DNA from: an uncultured Actinomycetes bacterium
Lineage (GTDB): Bacteria; Actinomycetota; Acidimicrobiia; Acidimicrobiales; RAAP-2
Length of the DNA stretch: 64,000 bases
Direction: 5' to 3'
Assembly: GCA_903828785.1 (NCBI GenBank)
Contig: CAIKNP010000027.1
Coordinates: forward strand, 1 to 64,000
Positions 1 to 7,808 of the stretch are shown here, one piece after another. The number at the start of each line of letters is the position of its first letter. Position 1 is the stretch's first letter. Position numbers and translations under genes: made by a program. The notes beneath the pieces were generated by a model. It saw only the letters and a list, made by a program, of their open reading frames with translations, made no database searches and had not been told where the DNA came from.

Positions 1-63
1 GGAGTCGAACCCGCGACACCACGATTATGAGCCGTGTGCTCTAACCACCTGAGCTACGCCGCC
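1..63 (-). tRNA. tRNA-Met(CAT), cut at its 3' end by the window edge
   Basis: Read on the minus strand, the segment begins with acceptor strand GGCGGCG and continues TAGCTCAG, a normal D-arm start. The anticodon arm has loop CTCATAA, giving anticodon CAT. A T-arm with GGGTTCGA follows and the gene runs off the window before the acceptor 3' strand. The elongator Met identity is the simplest reading. An initiator or a lysidine-modified Ile tRNA with a CAT anticodon cannot be fully excluded because the acceptor end is missing. Confidence 0.85.
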
Positions 64-68
64 TGGCG

Positions 69-140
<72 letters not shown>

Positions 141-208
141 GTTGTGTCAATTTGACACGGTTTTGAATTGTACTCTGTCCAGCACCATACTTTCCAACCC
201 CGCAGCAC

Positions 209-214
209 TACCCT
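209..214 (+). promoter_or_regulatory. Candidate -10 element (TACCCT) of the GNAT gene
   Basis: TACCCT ends 8 nt before the ATG at 223 and no purine-rich ribosome site lies between. This fits a leaderless transcript beginning at or next to the ATG. A second overlapping match, TAGTGT at 214-219, is closer to the start. Confidence 0.4.
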
Positions 215-222
215 AGTGTCCT

Positions 223-747
223 ATGAGAACGCGAATCGTTGAGCGGGGTGACGCCCCCGCCCTTATGGCCATCTATAACCCCGAAGTTTTAGAGGACGCC
301 ATCACCTCCGACATCGTGCCGCGTACCTTGTCGGACCAGGAGGAGTGGATCGACCAGCACCAGTCGTCTCACCCCTGCATCGTGGCCATCAACGAGGAGG
401 ACTCCCTCGGTGAGCGGGGAGCGCGGGGAGAACGCATCCTCGGTTACGCCCTCGTCTCCCCCTTTCGACCTCGTCCGGCCTACGCCACCACCGTTGAGAA
501 CTCGGTCTACGTCCATCGCGAAGCCCGTGGTCGAGGGGTGGGTGAGTTGCTCTTGCGCGACCTCATCGCCGTGGCCACCGACTCCGGCTACCACTCGCTC
601 ATCGCCCGAATCGTCTCGGACAACGCGGGGAGCATTCGCCTCCACGAGAAGGTCGGCTACACCTTGGTGGGACGAGAACTCGAGGTTGGTCGCAAACACG
701 GCCGCTGGCTCGACGTCATCGAGTACCAGTACGTGGTGAGTATTTAG
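223..747 (+). CDS. GNAT N-acetyltransferase, phosphinothricin acetyltransferase-like
   Basis: A 174-aa protein with the single-domain GNAT layout. Residues 1-70 hold the substrate side, including the I-Y-N-P-E segment typical of Bar/Pat-like enzymes. The acetyl-CoA loop is R-G-R-G-V-G near residue 105, after the strand SVYVHREA. Near 127-142 is the S-D-N-A-G-S-I-R-L-H-E-K-V-G-Y motif characteristic of phosphinothricin/methionine-sulfoximine acetyltransferases. Family members acetylate the amino group of glutamate analogues or other small amines in the cytoplasm; the true substrate is unknown. An insertion at about 60-70 (LGERGARGER) is not typical of the family. The stop shares four bases with the convergent mannosyltransferase stop. 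No SD is visible and the transcript is probably leaderless. Confidence 0.8.
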   Translation: MRTRIVERGDAPALMAIYNPEVLEDAITSDIVPRTLSDQEEWIDQHQSSHPCIVAINEEDSLGERGARGERILGYALVSPFRPRPAYATTVENSVYVHREARGRGVGELLLRDLIAVATDSGYHSLIARIVSDNAGSIRLHEKVGYTLVGRELEVGRKHGRWLDVIEYQYVVSI

Positions 748-2357
748 CGCTCAACCCGGGCTTCGACGGGTCCCGGCCAGCTCCACTGGGTCCACCGGCC
801 CATGGGAATGAGCAAAACGCCGCCAAGGAGCGCCACCGCTACCGCAATCAGCAGGGGATTGGCACGGGCCAATCCCGCGAAGAGGGCCCGCCCGCCCGGT
901 AGCCCGATAAAGGGGCCAATAACCGTTAGGAACATGAGCCAGAAGTGCTCGCGACCGCGGTAACTCACGGCGAGCAGCATGATGCCCCAGACCAGGTACC
1001 AGGGTTGCACCGTTGGACTGAGGATGACGATTATCAGCAGGGCCACGCCCAAGGAACGTACCCAGCCGCGGCGTTCGCCGGTGAAGAACAGTGCGGCCGT
1101 GCAGGCTGCGGCCACGGCGATACCAATGCCGCGAGTGATGGTGAGGTCGTGGGTCAAACTCGTCGATATTCCCACATGGCGCAACCAGGAATGGATGGCC
1201 ATACCTACACCGGTCGCCGGAGCAGCCCAGGAGCGAACCGTGTTTCCCGCGGCGACATTCTTGGTCCAGCCCAGGCCGAAACCAGCAAGAACTGTCCATA
1301 ACCCCATCACCAGAACCGTGGCCACCACGGCGTCGACAATGGGGCGAACGCGGCGACGCCACTTGGCGTCGCGTCCTCGCCAGTTCCACGCAATAAAGGC
1401 GAGACCCAGGGCGGCCGGCGCCTTCACCGCCGCCGCACTGGCGCAAAAAACGAGGGCCCACCACAGTCGACGTCGCAGTGCCAGGGCGACACCCAGGACG
1501 AGGAGCGCCGTCATGAGGGCGTCGTTGTGGGCCCCGGCTACCAGGGTGATAATCACCAGGGGATTCAAAATAGCCAGGACGAAGGCTTCGCTCGGGTCAC
1601 GGTGAAGGGCCCGTGCGGCCAGCATGACCGCGTAGCCGGCCAGGGCCAGAGCCGCGAACTCCAGTAGGCGCAGCCCCACGAGGGTCGCGAGCGCATTGTG
1701 CCGGGCCAGGCGATCCACGACGCCGTCGGCCCAGAGAAAGAGTGGCCCGTAGGGGGCGGGGGTGTTGCCCCACAGTGGGTCCACCGGATTGACGTAGGGA
1801 CCCGAGCCCAGAGTGAAGGGCCCGTATAGGTACGGACTGAGATGGTGCGCCGTCATCTCCCCTTGGGCGGCGTAGCTGAACACGTCGCGCGAGAACAGGG
1901 GCGGGGCTACCAGCATGGGCGCCGACCAGAGGAGAAAGGTCCACCACAAGGCTTTGATCGAAGCGCCCCCGTGCAGCTTCACCACTTCGGCCAATCGCAA
2001 CCACACCCGCATCACCAGCAAGATGCCGCCGTAGGTGAAAACGATCGCCAGGAGTAGTTCTGTTTGACTCGAGGGGGTCGAGGGCGACGAGAGCGGCTCT
2101 CCGAAGAACCAGGTATGGGCCATGTTCAATTTGAAGGGCGTATTCGAAAAGGATCCCCCGATGAGAATGAACACCCATCCCAGCGCGCCAATCAGGGCGG
2201 GTTGCCAGAGAAAGCCCCAGCCTTCAAACGGCCCCGGCGTGAACCGACCCAGTGGTGTGTAGCGGTGTTCGAGTAGCACCACGGCGTCTTCAAGGCGAGC
2301 GACCACAATTTCGTAGAGTCGGTGCATGGCCCGCAGTGGTCGAGTAATGCGCTTCAC
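744..2357 (-). CDS. Polyprenol-phosphomannose-dependent alpha-1,6-mannosyltransferase (MptB family)
   Basis: A hydrophobic protein of about 537 aa with roughly a dozen membrane segments, of the GT-C type. The early extracellular loop has F-S-R-D-V-F-S-Y-A-A-Q-G-E, the acidic loop expected to hold the catalytic Asp and typical of MptA/MptB-like proteins, and a later LAGAHNDALM segment also fits. MptB-type enzymes add mannose from polyprenyl-phosphate-mannose to lipomannan/lipoarabinomannan-type glycolipids on the outer side of the membrane. I start at the GTG at 2357, preceded by AAAGG at a normal distance. The reading frame stays open upstream to a TTG at 2414, but that start lies inside the hairpin after tRNA-Tyr. 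Convergent with the GNAT gene, with a 4-bp stop overlap. Confidence 0.75.
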   Translation of the reverse strand: MKRITRPLRAMHRLYEIVVARLEDAVVLLEHRYTPLGRFTPGPFEGWGFLWQPALIGALGWVFILIGGSFSNTPFKLNMAHTWFFGEPLSSPSTPSSQTELLLAIVFTYGGILLVMRVWLRLAEVVKLHGGASIKALWWTFLLWSAPMLVAPPLFSRDVFSYAAQGEMTAHHLSPYLYGPFTLGSGPYVNPVDPLWGNTPAPYGPLFLWADGVVDRLARHNALATLVGLRLLEFAALALAGYAVMLAARALHRDPSEAFVLAILNPLVIITLVAGAHNDALMTALLVLGVALALRRRLWWALVFCASAAAVKAPAALGLAFIAWNWRGRDAKWRRRVRPIVDAVVATVLVMGLWTVLAGFGLGWTKNVAAGNTVRSWAAPATGVGMAIHSWLRHVGISTSLTHDLTITRGIGIAVAAACTAALFFTGERRGWVRSLGVALLIIVILSPTVQPWYLVWGIMLLAVSYRGREHFWLMFLTVIGPFIGLPGGRALFAGLARANPLLIAVAVALLGGVLLIPMGRWTQWSWPGPVEARVER

Positions 2358-2408
2358 TGACGGGCCTTTCGCACGATGTGTACCGTACTCGGATACGCGA
2401 TGGGACGT

Positions 2409-2435
2409 GGACAATTCAGCATTGCTGAATTGTCC
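2409..2435 (-). terminator. Perfect 12-bp hairpin just after tRNA-Tyr
   Basis: GGACAATTCAGC and GCTGAATTGTCC are exact inverted repeats separated by 3 nt, beginning 2 bp past the encoded CCA end of tRNA-Tyr. No T-run follows. Position suggests a factor-independent (U-less) terminator or processing signal of the tRNA. An operator for the mannosyltransferase gene that begins about 50 bp further on is the alternative. Confidence 0.55.
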
Positions 2436-2436
2436 G

Positions 2437-2521
2437 TGGTGGGCCAGGAGGGATTTGAACCCCCGTAGGCTAAGCCGTCTGGTTTACAGCCAGATCCCAT
2501 TGGCCACTCGGGCACTGACCC
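2437..2521 (-). tRNA. tRNA-Tyr(GTA)
   Basis: Acceptor GGGTCAG pairs with CTGGCCC (one G-T pair) and is followed by encoded ACCA. The class II layout with a long variable arm fits bacterial Tyr tRNA. The anticodon loop is in CTGGC-TGTAAA-CCAG, giving GTA. The T arm has GGGTTCAAATCCC. Confidence 0.93.
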
Positions 2522-2569
2522 GTCTAAGAGCCTACTGCCTCGAACCCATCGTTTTCCAAACGGCTGACC

Positions 2570-2575
2570 TAGAAT
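2570..2575 (+). promoter_or_regulatory. Candidate -10 element (TAGAAT) of yajQ
   Basis: TAGAAT ends 6 nt before the ATG at 2582, with no SD in between. The spacing predicts a leaderless mRNA. Confidence 0.45.
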
Positions 2576-2581
2576 CGAAGC

Positions 2582-3070
2582 ATGCCCACCTTCGACATTG
2601 TCTCTGAAATCGATCTCCAGGAAGTTCGTAACGCCGTCGACCAGGCCAACCGCGAGGCCGGCAACCGCTTCGACTTCAAGGACACCGACGCCCTCATCGA
2701 ATACAGCGACAAGGAGTTAACTCTCAGCGCCAATACCGAAGACCGCGTCCGCGCGCTCTACGACCTCTTGCAAGAGAAACTGGTCAAACGATCAGTCTCA
2801 CTAAAGACCCTCGACCCCGGCAAGATCGAAACCGCGAGCCACGGCAGCGGACGGCAGAAGGTTGCCCTCAAAGCGGGACTCACCCAGGAGCTCGGCAAAA
2901 AAATCAACAAGATCATCAAAGAGCTCGACGTCAAGGGCGTTAGTTCGTCCATTCAGGGAGAGCAGGTCCGCGTGAGTGGCAAGAAGCGAGACGATTTGCA
3001 GGCCGTCATTGCGCACTTCCGACAGTTGGACTTTGAAGTCCCGCTCCAGTTTGAAAACTTCCGCGACTAG
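2582..3070 (+). CDS. yajQ: YajQ family nucleotide-binding protein
   Basis: A 162-aa protein with the family signature from its start: PTFDIVSEID, then EVRNAVDQ, NRFDFKDT near residue 28 and a C-terminal QLDFEVPLQFENFRD. The length matches the family. YajQ proteins have two ferredoxin-like halves and bind nucleic acids or cyclic di-GMP in the cytoplasm; the role in actinobacteria is unclear. The ATG follows a TAGAAT -10 box directly. The stop shares four bases (CTAG) with the convergent GtrA gene. Confidence 0.92.
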   Translation: MPTFDIVSEIDLQEVRNAVDQANREAGNRFDFKDTDALIEYSDKELTLSANTEDRVRALYDLLQEKLVKRSVSLKTLDPGKIETASHGSGRQKVALKAGLTQELGKKINKIIKELDVKGVSSSIQGEQVRVSGKKRDDLQAVIAHFRQLDFEVPLQFENFRD

Positions 3071-3588
3071 CGCTTTTGCTCTTCAGCCGTAAGGTGCTCG
3101 TCAAAGGCCGCAATGGGATTGGTGTGAAAGATCCGATTGAACAGCAATAGTTTGAGGACCCAGAACACCCCGAAACTCGCCAGGTTGACCCCGCCCACCA
3201 GCAGGGTGTTGACGAGGTGCGACAAGTGATGGGTGTACACGAGGTGGCGGCAAAACGCCGCTCCGATCAGGGAGACGAGCAGCCCCAGCACGTTGATCCC
3301 GATATAGGGCATGACTTCCTTGCGCCAGTGGCTCGCCCCAGTCTTACCCCAGGCCCATTGCCGGTGAAGGTAGTACGCCAAGGGCAGCGCCGTCAGGTTG
3401 CCAATGGCACTGGCCCACATGGGCGAGTGCGTCCAGTTAAAGCCGTACACCGCCAGAATGACGCCCTCGGACGTTACCGTCGAGATGACTGACACCATGA
3501 GAAAGCGGACGATTTTCTTACCCTCGTGGGTCTTGGACCACGCGCGAAATTCGTCGACGCGGCCCTTCAGCGACAAGGCCTGACTCAT
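3067..3588 (-). CDS. GtrA-like four-helix membrane protein (second of a tandem pair)
   Basis: A 173-aa protein with four predicted membrane helices (about 27-47, 57-75, 95-115 and 125-150) and the GtrA hallmark YYLHRQWAWGKTGASHWRKE between helices 2 and 3. GtrA proteins are proposed to help flip undecaprenyl- or decaprenyl-phosphate-linked sugars across the membrane. The ATG overlaps the stop of the upstream paralogue by one base (TGATG), so the pair is probably translationally coupled. Related in sequence to the gene at 3588-4103 and to the third GtrA at 33176. Confidence 0.85.
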   Translation of the reverse strand: MSQALSLKGRVDEFRAWSKTHEGKKIVRFLMVSVISTVTSEGVILAVYGFNWTHSPMWASAIGNLTALPLAYYLHRQWAWGKTGASHWRKEVMPYIGINVLGLLVSLIGAAFCRHLVYTHHLSHLVNTLLVGGVNLASFGVFWVLKLLLFNRIFHTNPIAAFDEHLTAEEQKR

Positions 3589-4103
3589 CAGCCCTGAGTA
3601 CCGTGGGTTTTTTCGAGCGTGGCGTGGGCGACGCCGTGCCCCAAGGTGTCGATATGAAAAATGCGGTCAAACACCAGCATTTTTAGAATCCAGAAGATCA
3701 CGAAACTGATTAAGTTCACCAAGGCCACGAGGCAGGTATCCACCAAGTGAGTCCACGAAGTGTGGTGGTGAATGAGATATTTCGTACCAAAGGCCGCAAT
3801 GGTGGAAAAGGCGATGCCGGTAAAGGCGATGCCCCAGTAGGGGAGGATTTCCTTGCGCCAGTGGCTGGCCCCCGACTTCGACCACGCCCAGCGGCGATTG
3901 AGGTGGTACGAGGGAAGGGTGGCTAAGACGTTGGCGAAGAGGGTGGCGCCAATGACTCCCGAAATGAGGTGGAAACCGTAGGTGATGAAAATGACCGACT
4001 GGGAAAAAATGGTCGTGTACACCGAGCCCAGGGTGTAGCGAATCAGTTTTCGTCCCTCACTCGATTTAGTCCAGGCGACGAGGTCGGCGAAGCTACGGGG
4101 CAC
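3588..4103 (-). CDS. GtrA-like four-helix membrane protein (first of a tandem pair)
   Basis: A 171-aa protein with four membrane helices and the motif SYHLNRRWAWSKSGASHWRKE. It shares the KSSEGRKLIRY / KTHEGKKIVRF start and the FDRIFHIDT / FNRIFHTNP end with its downstream neighbour, so the pair arose by duplication. No glycosyltransferase gene adjoins them, unlike most GtrA genes. The GTG at 4103 has a TAAGGT -10 box 6 nt upstream and no SD, consistent with leaderless transcription of the pair. Confidence 0.85.
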   Translation of the reverse strand: MPRSFADLVAWTKSSEGRKLIRYTLGSVYTTIFSQSVIFITYGFHLISGVIGATLFANVLATLPSYHLNRRWAWSKSGASHWRKEILPYWGIAFTGIAFSTIAAFGTKYLIHHHTSWTHLVDTCLVALVNLISFVIFWILKMLVFDRIFHIDTLGHGVAHATLEKTHGTQG

Positions 4104-4109
4104 GCAACA

Positions 4110-4115
4110 ACCTTA
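4110..4115 (-). promoter_or_regulatory. Candidate -10 element (TAAGGT) of the GtrA pair
   Basis: On the minus strand TAAGGT ends 6 nt before the GTG at 4103. No SD lies between, so a leaderless transcript is predicted. Confidence 0.4.
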
Positions 4116-4157
4116 GTTGGCGATTGCCCCGCCGCCGAGAGGTGCCACAATGGAGTG

Positions 4158-5018
4158 ATGACTGGCGCCCTCGACTTCCTCGTCAATTTGCTCAATCTGC
4201 GCCAACTAGACGAAAGCGTCTTTGAGGGTGCTCACCCCGAGGGTGAGCGCCAACGTACCTTCGGTGGGCAAATTGCCGCGCAGGCCCTCGTCGCCGCTGG
4301 TCGCACCGTGTCTCGGGGTCGCGTTCATTCACTGCACTCGTATTTCTTGCGACCCGGCGATTCCAGCGCTCCAACCACCTTTGAAGTTGATCTCATTCGC
4401 GATGGGCGCAGTTACACCACCCGCCGCGTCGTCGCCTTTCAGCACGGTCGCGCCATTTATAACCAGCAAACAAGTTTTCACGTCGACGAAGCGGGGCCCG
4501 AACACCAATTCACCATACCCGAAGTCGCAGACCCCGATTCCCTGCCCACCCTCGAAGAACGCGTGCGTGACGAAATAGGGGACCTTGCTTTTTTCTCCGA
4601 CCTCCCCCAGCCCATCGATCTTCGCTACGTCGACGGCTTGCCCTGGACGGGGAGTCGGACGCGCTCGCCCTACCAGCGCGCGTGGTTGCGGGCGCGAGGC
4701 GTGCTGCCCGACGACCAATTGCTCCACGCCGCAGTGGTGACCTACGCCAGCGACCTCGCTCTCTTCGACACCATTTTGGGTCCCCACGATCTCAGCTGGG
4801 CCGACGGCCAGGTAATGGGAGTGAGCCTCGACCACTGCATGTGGTTTCACCGCCCGGTGCGAGCGGACGCTTGGCTCCTCTACGACATGGACTCCCCCGT
4901 CGCCTACGGTGGTCGTGGACTGGCTCGGGGCTTTCTCTACGACCAAGCGGGGGCGCTCGTCGTCTCCATGGTGCAAGAAGGACTCGTTCGATTACTAGCC
5001 ACAAAGGAACCAGCATGA
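4158..5018 (+). CDS. tesB: Acyl-CoA thioesterase II (TesB family)
   Basis: A 286-aa double-hotdog thioesterase. The N-terminal half has RTFGGQIAAQAL and HSLHSYFLRPGD; the C-terminal half has YASDLALFDT and SLDHCMWFHRPVRADAWLLYDMDSP. The expected D/T/Q catalytic set of TesB is supplied by this second half. It hydrolyses medium- and long-chain acyl-CoA to free fatty acid and CoA in the cytoplasm. The frame is open upstream to 3969, but the homology begins at the ATG at 4158 (TGALDFLVNLL). Its stop overlaps the next start (ATGA), so it is co-translated with the DinB-fold gene. Confidence 0.9.
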   Translation: MTGALDFLVNLLNLRQLDESVFEGAHPEGERQRTFGGQIAAQALVAAGRTVSRGRVHSLHSYFLRPGDSSAPTTFEVDLIRDGRSYTTRRVVAFQHGRAIYNQQTSFHVDEAGPEHQFTIPEVADPDSLPTLEERVRDEIGDLAFFSDLPQPIDLRYVDGLPWTGSRTRSPYQRAWLRARGVLPDDQLLHAAVVTYASDLALFDTILGPHDLSWADGQVMGVSLDHCMWFHRPVRADAWLLYDMDSPVAYGGRGLARGFLYDQAGALVVSMVQEGLVRLLATKEPA

Positions 5019-5485
5019 ATTTGTCCGAACTCTGCGACGACTACCTCGTCGCCACCAATGACTTTCTCGTCGCCGCCGACGTAGCCCTGGCGCAGCCCGA
5101 ACGGCTGGACCGTTCGGTGGAGGGGGGCTGGTCCGCTCGACAAGTCATCCACCACGTCGCCGATTCCGAAACCCAATCGAGCATTCGCCTGCGTCGACTC
5201 TTGGCCGAGCCACTGGGCGCCGAGATTCAGGGCTACGACGAAGACACCTGGTCACGCAACCCCGCCCTGGGCTACCAAGAGCTGGCGGTCGAACCGTCCC
5301 TGGACCTCTTTCGAGCGGTGCGCGCCACTACCTTGGCGGTACTGCGACGACTGGACCCCGCCGATCTAGAACGTCACGGAATCCACAGCGCCACGGGCCG
5401 CTACGACATCGCCGAGTGGTTCGAAATTTACCGTCACCACCCGCGGTACCACGCGCAACAATTACTAGAGGCGCTGGAGAGTTAG
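5015..5485 (+). CDS. DinB-fold protein (DinB/DfsB family)
   Basis: A 156-aa protein with the DinB-like four-helix bundle pattern: GGWSARQVIHHVADSE near 41-56, where H51 would be a metal ligand, and HHPRYHAQQLLEAL at the C-terminus with further ligand histidines. Such proteins include metal-dependent thiol transferases and many of unknown activity. The ATG at 5015 overlaps the tesB stop as ATGA. The longer frame back to 4682 lies inside tesB and is not used. Convergent with citrate synthase, with 4 shared bases. Confidence 0.8.
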   Translation: MNLSELCDDYLVATNDFLVAADVALAQPERLDRSVEGGWSARQVIHHVADSETQSSIRLRRLLAEPLGAEIQGYDEDTWSRNPALGYQELAVEPSLDLFRAVRATTLAVLRRLDPADLERHGIHSATGRYDIAEWFEIYRHHPRYHAQQLLEALES

Positions 5486-6750
5486 CGCTGGTCGATGCCG
5501 ACGTAGTCGCGCACGTCGGGGCCAACGTAGAGCTGTCGCGGACGAGCAATTTTGCCGTCTTGGTCCAGCAGTTCCTTGTAGTGCGCCATCCAACCCGAGA
5601 TGCGGGGGATGGCGAAGAGCACCGTGAACATGTCGGTGGGAAAACCCATCGCTTGGTAGATCAAGCCGGAATAGAAATCGACGTTCGGGTACAGCCGACG
5701 GGAAATAAAGTACTCATCCTGCAGGGCAATCTCTTCGAGCTTGAGCGCTATATCAAGCAGCGGACTGCGTCCGGTGACGGCGAAGACTTCTTCGGCGGTC
5801 TTCTTGATGATTTGGGCCCGGGGATCGAAATTCTTGTACACGCGGTGTCCAAAGCCCTCGAGCAAGGTGTCGCCCCGCTTGACGGTTTCAATGTAGGCCG
5901 GAATGTTCTCGACGGAACCAATCTTGGCCAACATTTTCAACACTGCCTCGTTGGCCCCACCGTGACGGGGACCGTAGAGGGCGGCCGTCGCCGCCGCCGT
6001 GGCGACGTAGGGGTCACCGTGGGCGGAGCCCACGGTGCGCATGGCCGTAGTACCGCAGTTCTGCTCGTGGTCGGCGTGAAGGATGAAGAGTACGTCGAGG
6101 GCGCGGGCCAATACCGGGTGCGCTTCGTAACGAGGCTCGGCGACCTTCCACATCATTGACAAGAAATTCTCGGTGTAGCTCAGCGAGTTATCCGGGTACA
6201 CGAAGGGCATGCCTACCGAGTGACGGAAGGCTACCGCCGCCAGGGTGGGAACCTTGGCGACGAGGCGCACGAGCTGCTTGTGCATGACCTCCGGGTCACC
6301 AATATTGCGCGCCTCCTTGTAGTACGTGCTCAGGGCCGCAATCGAGGAGACCAGCATGCCCATGGGGTGAGCGTCGTGGTTAAAGGCGTCGGGAAAGCGC
6401 TTACGCATATTTTCGTGAATGTAGGTGTGGTAGGTGATTTCTTCGGACCACACGTCCAGCTGCTCGCGCGTTGGCAACTCTCCGAAGTTCAACAAGTAGG
6501 CCACTTCGAGATAGGTCGACTTTTCGGCCAACTGCTCAATGGGGTAGCCGCGATAACGCAGGACACCGGCTTCACCATCGAGATAAGTGATGGAAGACTT
6601 CGCGGTGGCCGTGGCCATAAATCCCGGATCATAAAACCAAATGCCCGGAGCAACCTTGGCGAACTCGGACGCCGCTATCCCCCCGTGCTCAATAGGAATC
6701 TCACGGCTCTCACCGGTGCGGTTGTTCGTTACGGTTATGGAGTCGGACAC
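5482..6750 (-). CDS. gltA: Citrate synthase
   Basis: A 422-aa type II citrate synthase. It shows LRYRGYPIEQLAEKS, the HADHEQNCGTTAMRTVGSAHGD block with one active-site His, GPRHGGANEAVLKML, GFGHRVYKNFDPRA with the second His, and near the end SGWMAHYKE. It condenses oxaloacetate and acetyl-CoA at the entry of the TCA cycle. An N-terminal beta extension (about residues 1-45) is usual for this type. The GTG start has GAGGA upstream, so this gene has a leader. A 72-bp gap separates it from the upstream gene. Confidence 0.97.
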   Translation of the reverse strand: MSDSITVTNNRTGESREIPIEHGGIAASEFAKVAPGIWFYDPGFMATATAKSSITYLDGEAGVLRYRGYPIEQLAEKSTYLEVAYLLNFGELPTREQLDVWSEEITYHTYIHENMRKRFPDAFNHDAHPMGMLVSSIAALSTYYKEARNIGDPEVMHKQLVRLVAKVPTLAAVAFRHSVGMPFVYPDNSLSYTENFLSMMWKVAEPRYEAHPVLARALDVLFILHADHEQNCGTTAMRTVGSAHGDPYVATAAATAALYGPRHGGANEAVLKMLAKIGSVENIPAYIETVKRGDTLLEGFGHRVYKNFDPRAQIIKKTAEEVFAVTGRSPLLDIALKLEEIALQDEYFISRRLYPNVDFYSGLIYQAMGFPTDMFTVLFAIPRISGWMAHYKELLDQDGKIARPRQLYVGPDVRDYVGIDQR

Positions 6751-6822
6751 GATTCCTCTTCTGGGCAGGGGCTAGAAGTATCGTAGCGAACTCGCTGGTA
6801 AGTAAAACAAGTACTGGCCCGC

Positions 6823-7797
6823 CTAGGGGGCAATTACGACTTGATACGTCCTATCAACGGACTTGCCCCGAGTCGCCGGAGCGCCCAGTACCCGTAGACG
6901 CAAGGTCGCGTGCTCACCGGGACGAACCGCAAAGTTCAGGCCAGCGAAGGCGAAGGCGTCGTTGGGGCCCAGCACCCCCTGGCGCTGCATCGTGATCACG
7001 TGACCCGTCGTTGAGGTCAACACCGCGTCCAGCGTGACTGGCTGGGAAGAGAAACTGCCATTGAGAACCGAGACACCGAGCGAGATGCTGTTGGTCGCCA
7101 CGAACTCCAGCTGTCCGGGTGGAGCGGGAAAGGGGGCCGGCGCGATGGCGACGGCCGCGATGGAAATCGAACGGTGCAGGGTCAGCCGAGGCGACAACGC
7201 GAGTTGGCGGCTGATGTCCGCCACCCCTAAGAGTCCCGAAAAGTTAGTGAAGGGATTGAGTGAGGACGAACCGGGAAGCGACAACAAGGCGCCGTTGCGT
7301 TGGTTCCACTCTCGCGTGGTTGAGGCGAGAATCCGATCCGCGGAAGCCAGACTGAGCAATCGGCCCCGCGGCCAGGGCAAGGACAGGGCCGTGGCTACTT
7401 GCTTGATGACCGCCTCATAGGCCTGCGCTCGGTCCACGGCCCACGTCGCCAGTTTGGTATTTAGACCGTCGACAATCATTGGACTGCGAAGTTGTTGGGC
7501 CTGCGCCGGAATGCTGGCAATGGTGTTACGCAACATGGTGAGAGAGGTGAAGAGTTGGGCGCGCGTCAACCCATCGTGGTGACCCAGCACCGTCGTGAGG
7601 CTTGCGTCAATCTGATTCTCTTCGCCCACCAAGGCGTTCGCGAGGGCGGCGAAACTCTGGTTACTGCTGGCCTGCGCGGCGGGAACGTCGTGCGCTGCTC
7701 GCGTCACGTCACGAGCAAAGACCAGCACCAGCAGAGTGGCGATGAATAGGGCCATCCACGCTGCGGAGCGGCGGCGGCGGGATCGTTTGCGTGACAC
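6823..7797 (-). CDS. Membrane-anchored or secreted protein of unknown function
   Basis: A 324-aa protein I do not recognise. The N-terminus is very basic (SRKRSRRRRS) followed by one hydrophobic helix at about 13-30, a signal anchor or uncleaved signal peptide. Residues 40-130 are helical and Ala/Gln-rich. The C-terminal 120 residues look like a beta-sandwich (LEFVATNSISLGVSVLNGSFSSQPVTLDAVL). The polypeptide therefore most likely faces the outside. It starts 12 bp after the rmuC stop on the same strand, so co-transcription is likely, although RmuC is cytoplasmic and gives no functional hint. Confidence 0.6.
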   Translation of the reverse strand: MSRKRSRRRRSAAWMALFIATLLVLVFARDVTRAAHDVPAAQASSNQSFAALANALVGEENQIDASLTTVLGHHDGLTRAQLFTSLTMLRNTIASIPAQAQQLRSPMIVDGLNTKLATWAVDRAQAYEAVIKQVATALSLPWPRGRLLSLASADRILASTTREWNQRNGALLSLPGSSSLNPFTNFSGLLGVADISRQLALSPRLTLHRSISIAAVAIAPAPFPAPPGQLEFVATNSISLGVSVLNGSFSSQPVTLDAVLTSTTGHVITMQRQGVLGPNDAFAFAGLNFAVRPGEHATLRLRVLGAPATRGKSVDRTYQVVIAP

Positions 7798-7808
7798 GAC
7801 CCTAAGTC

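Noticed and set aside
3969-4157. Longer N-terminus for the TesB thioesterase
   Set aside because: The extra 63 residues lie over the end of the divergent GtrA gene and show no homology. The family start is at the ATG at 4158.
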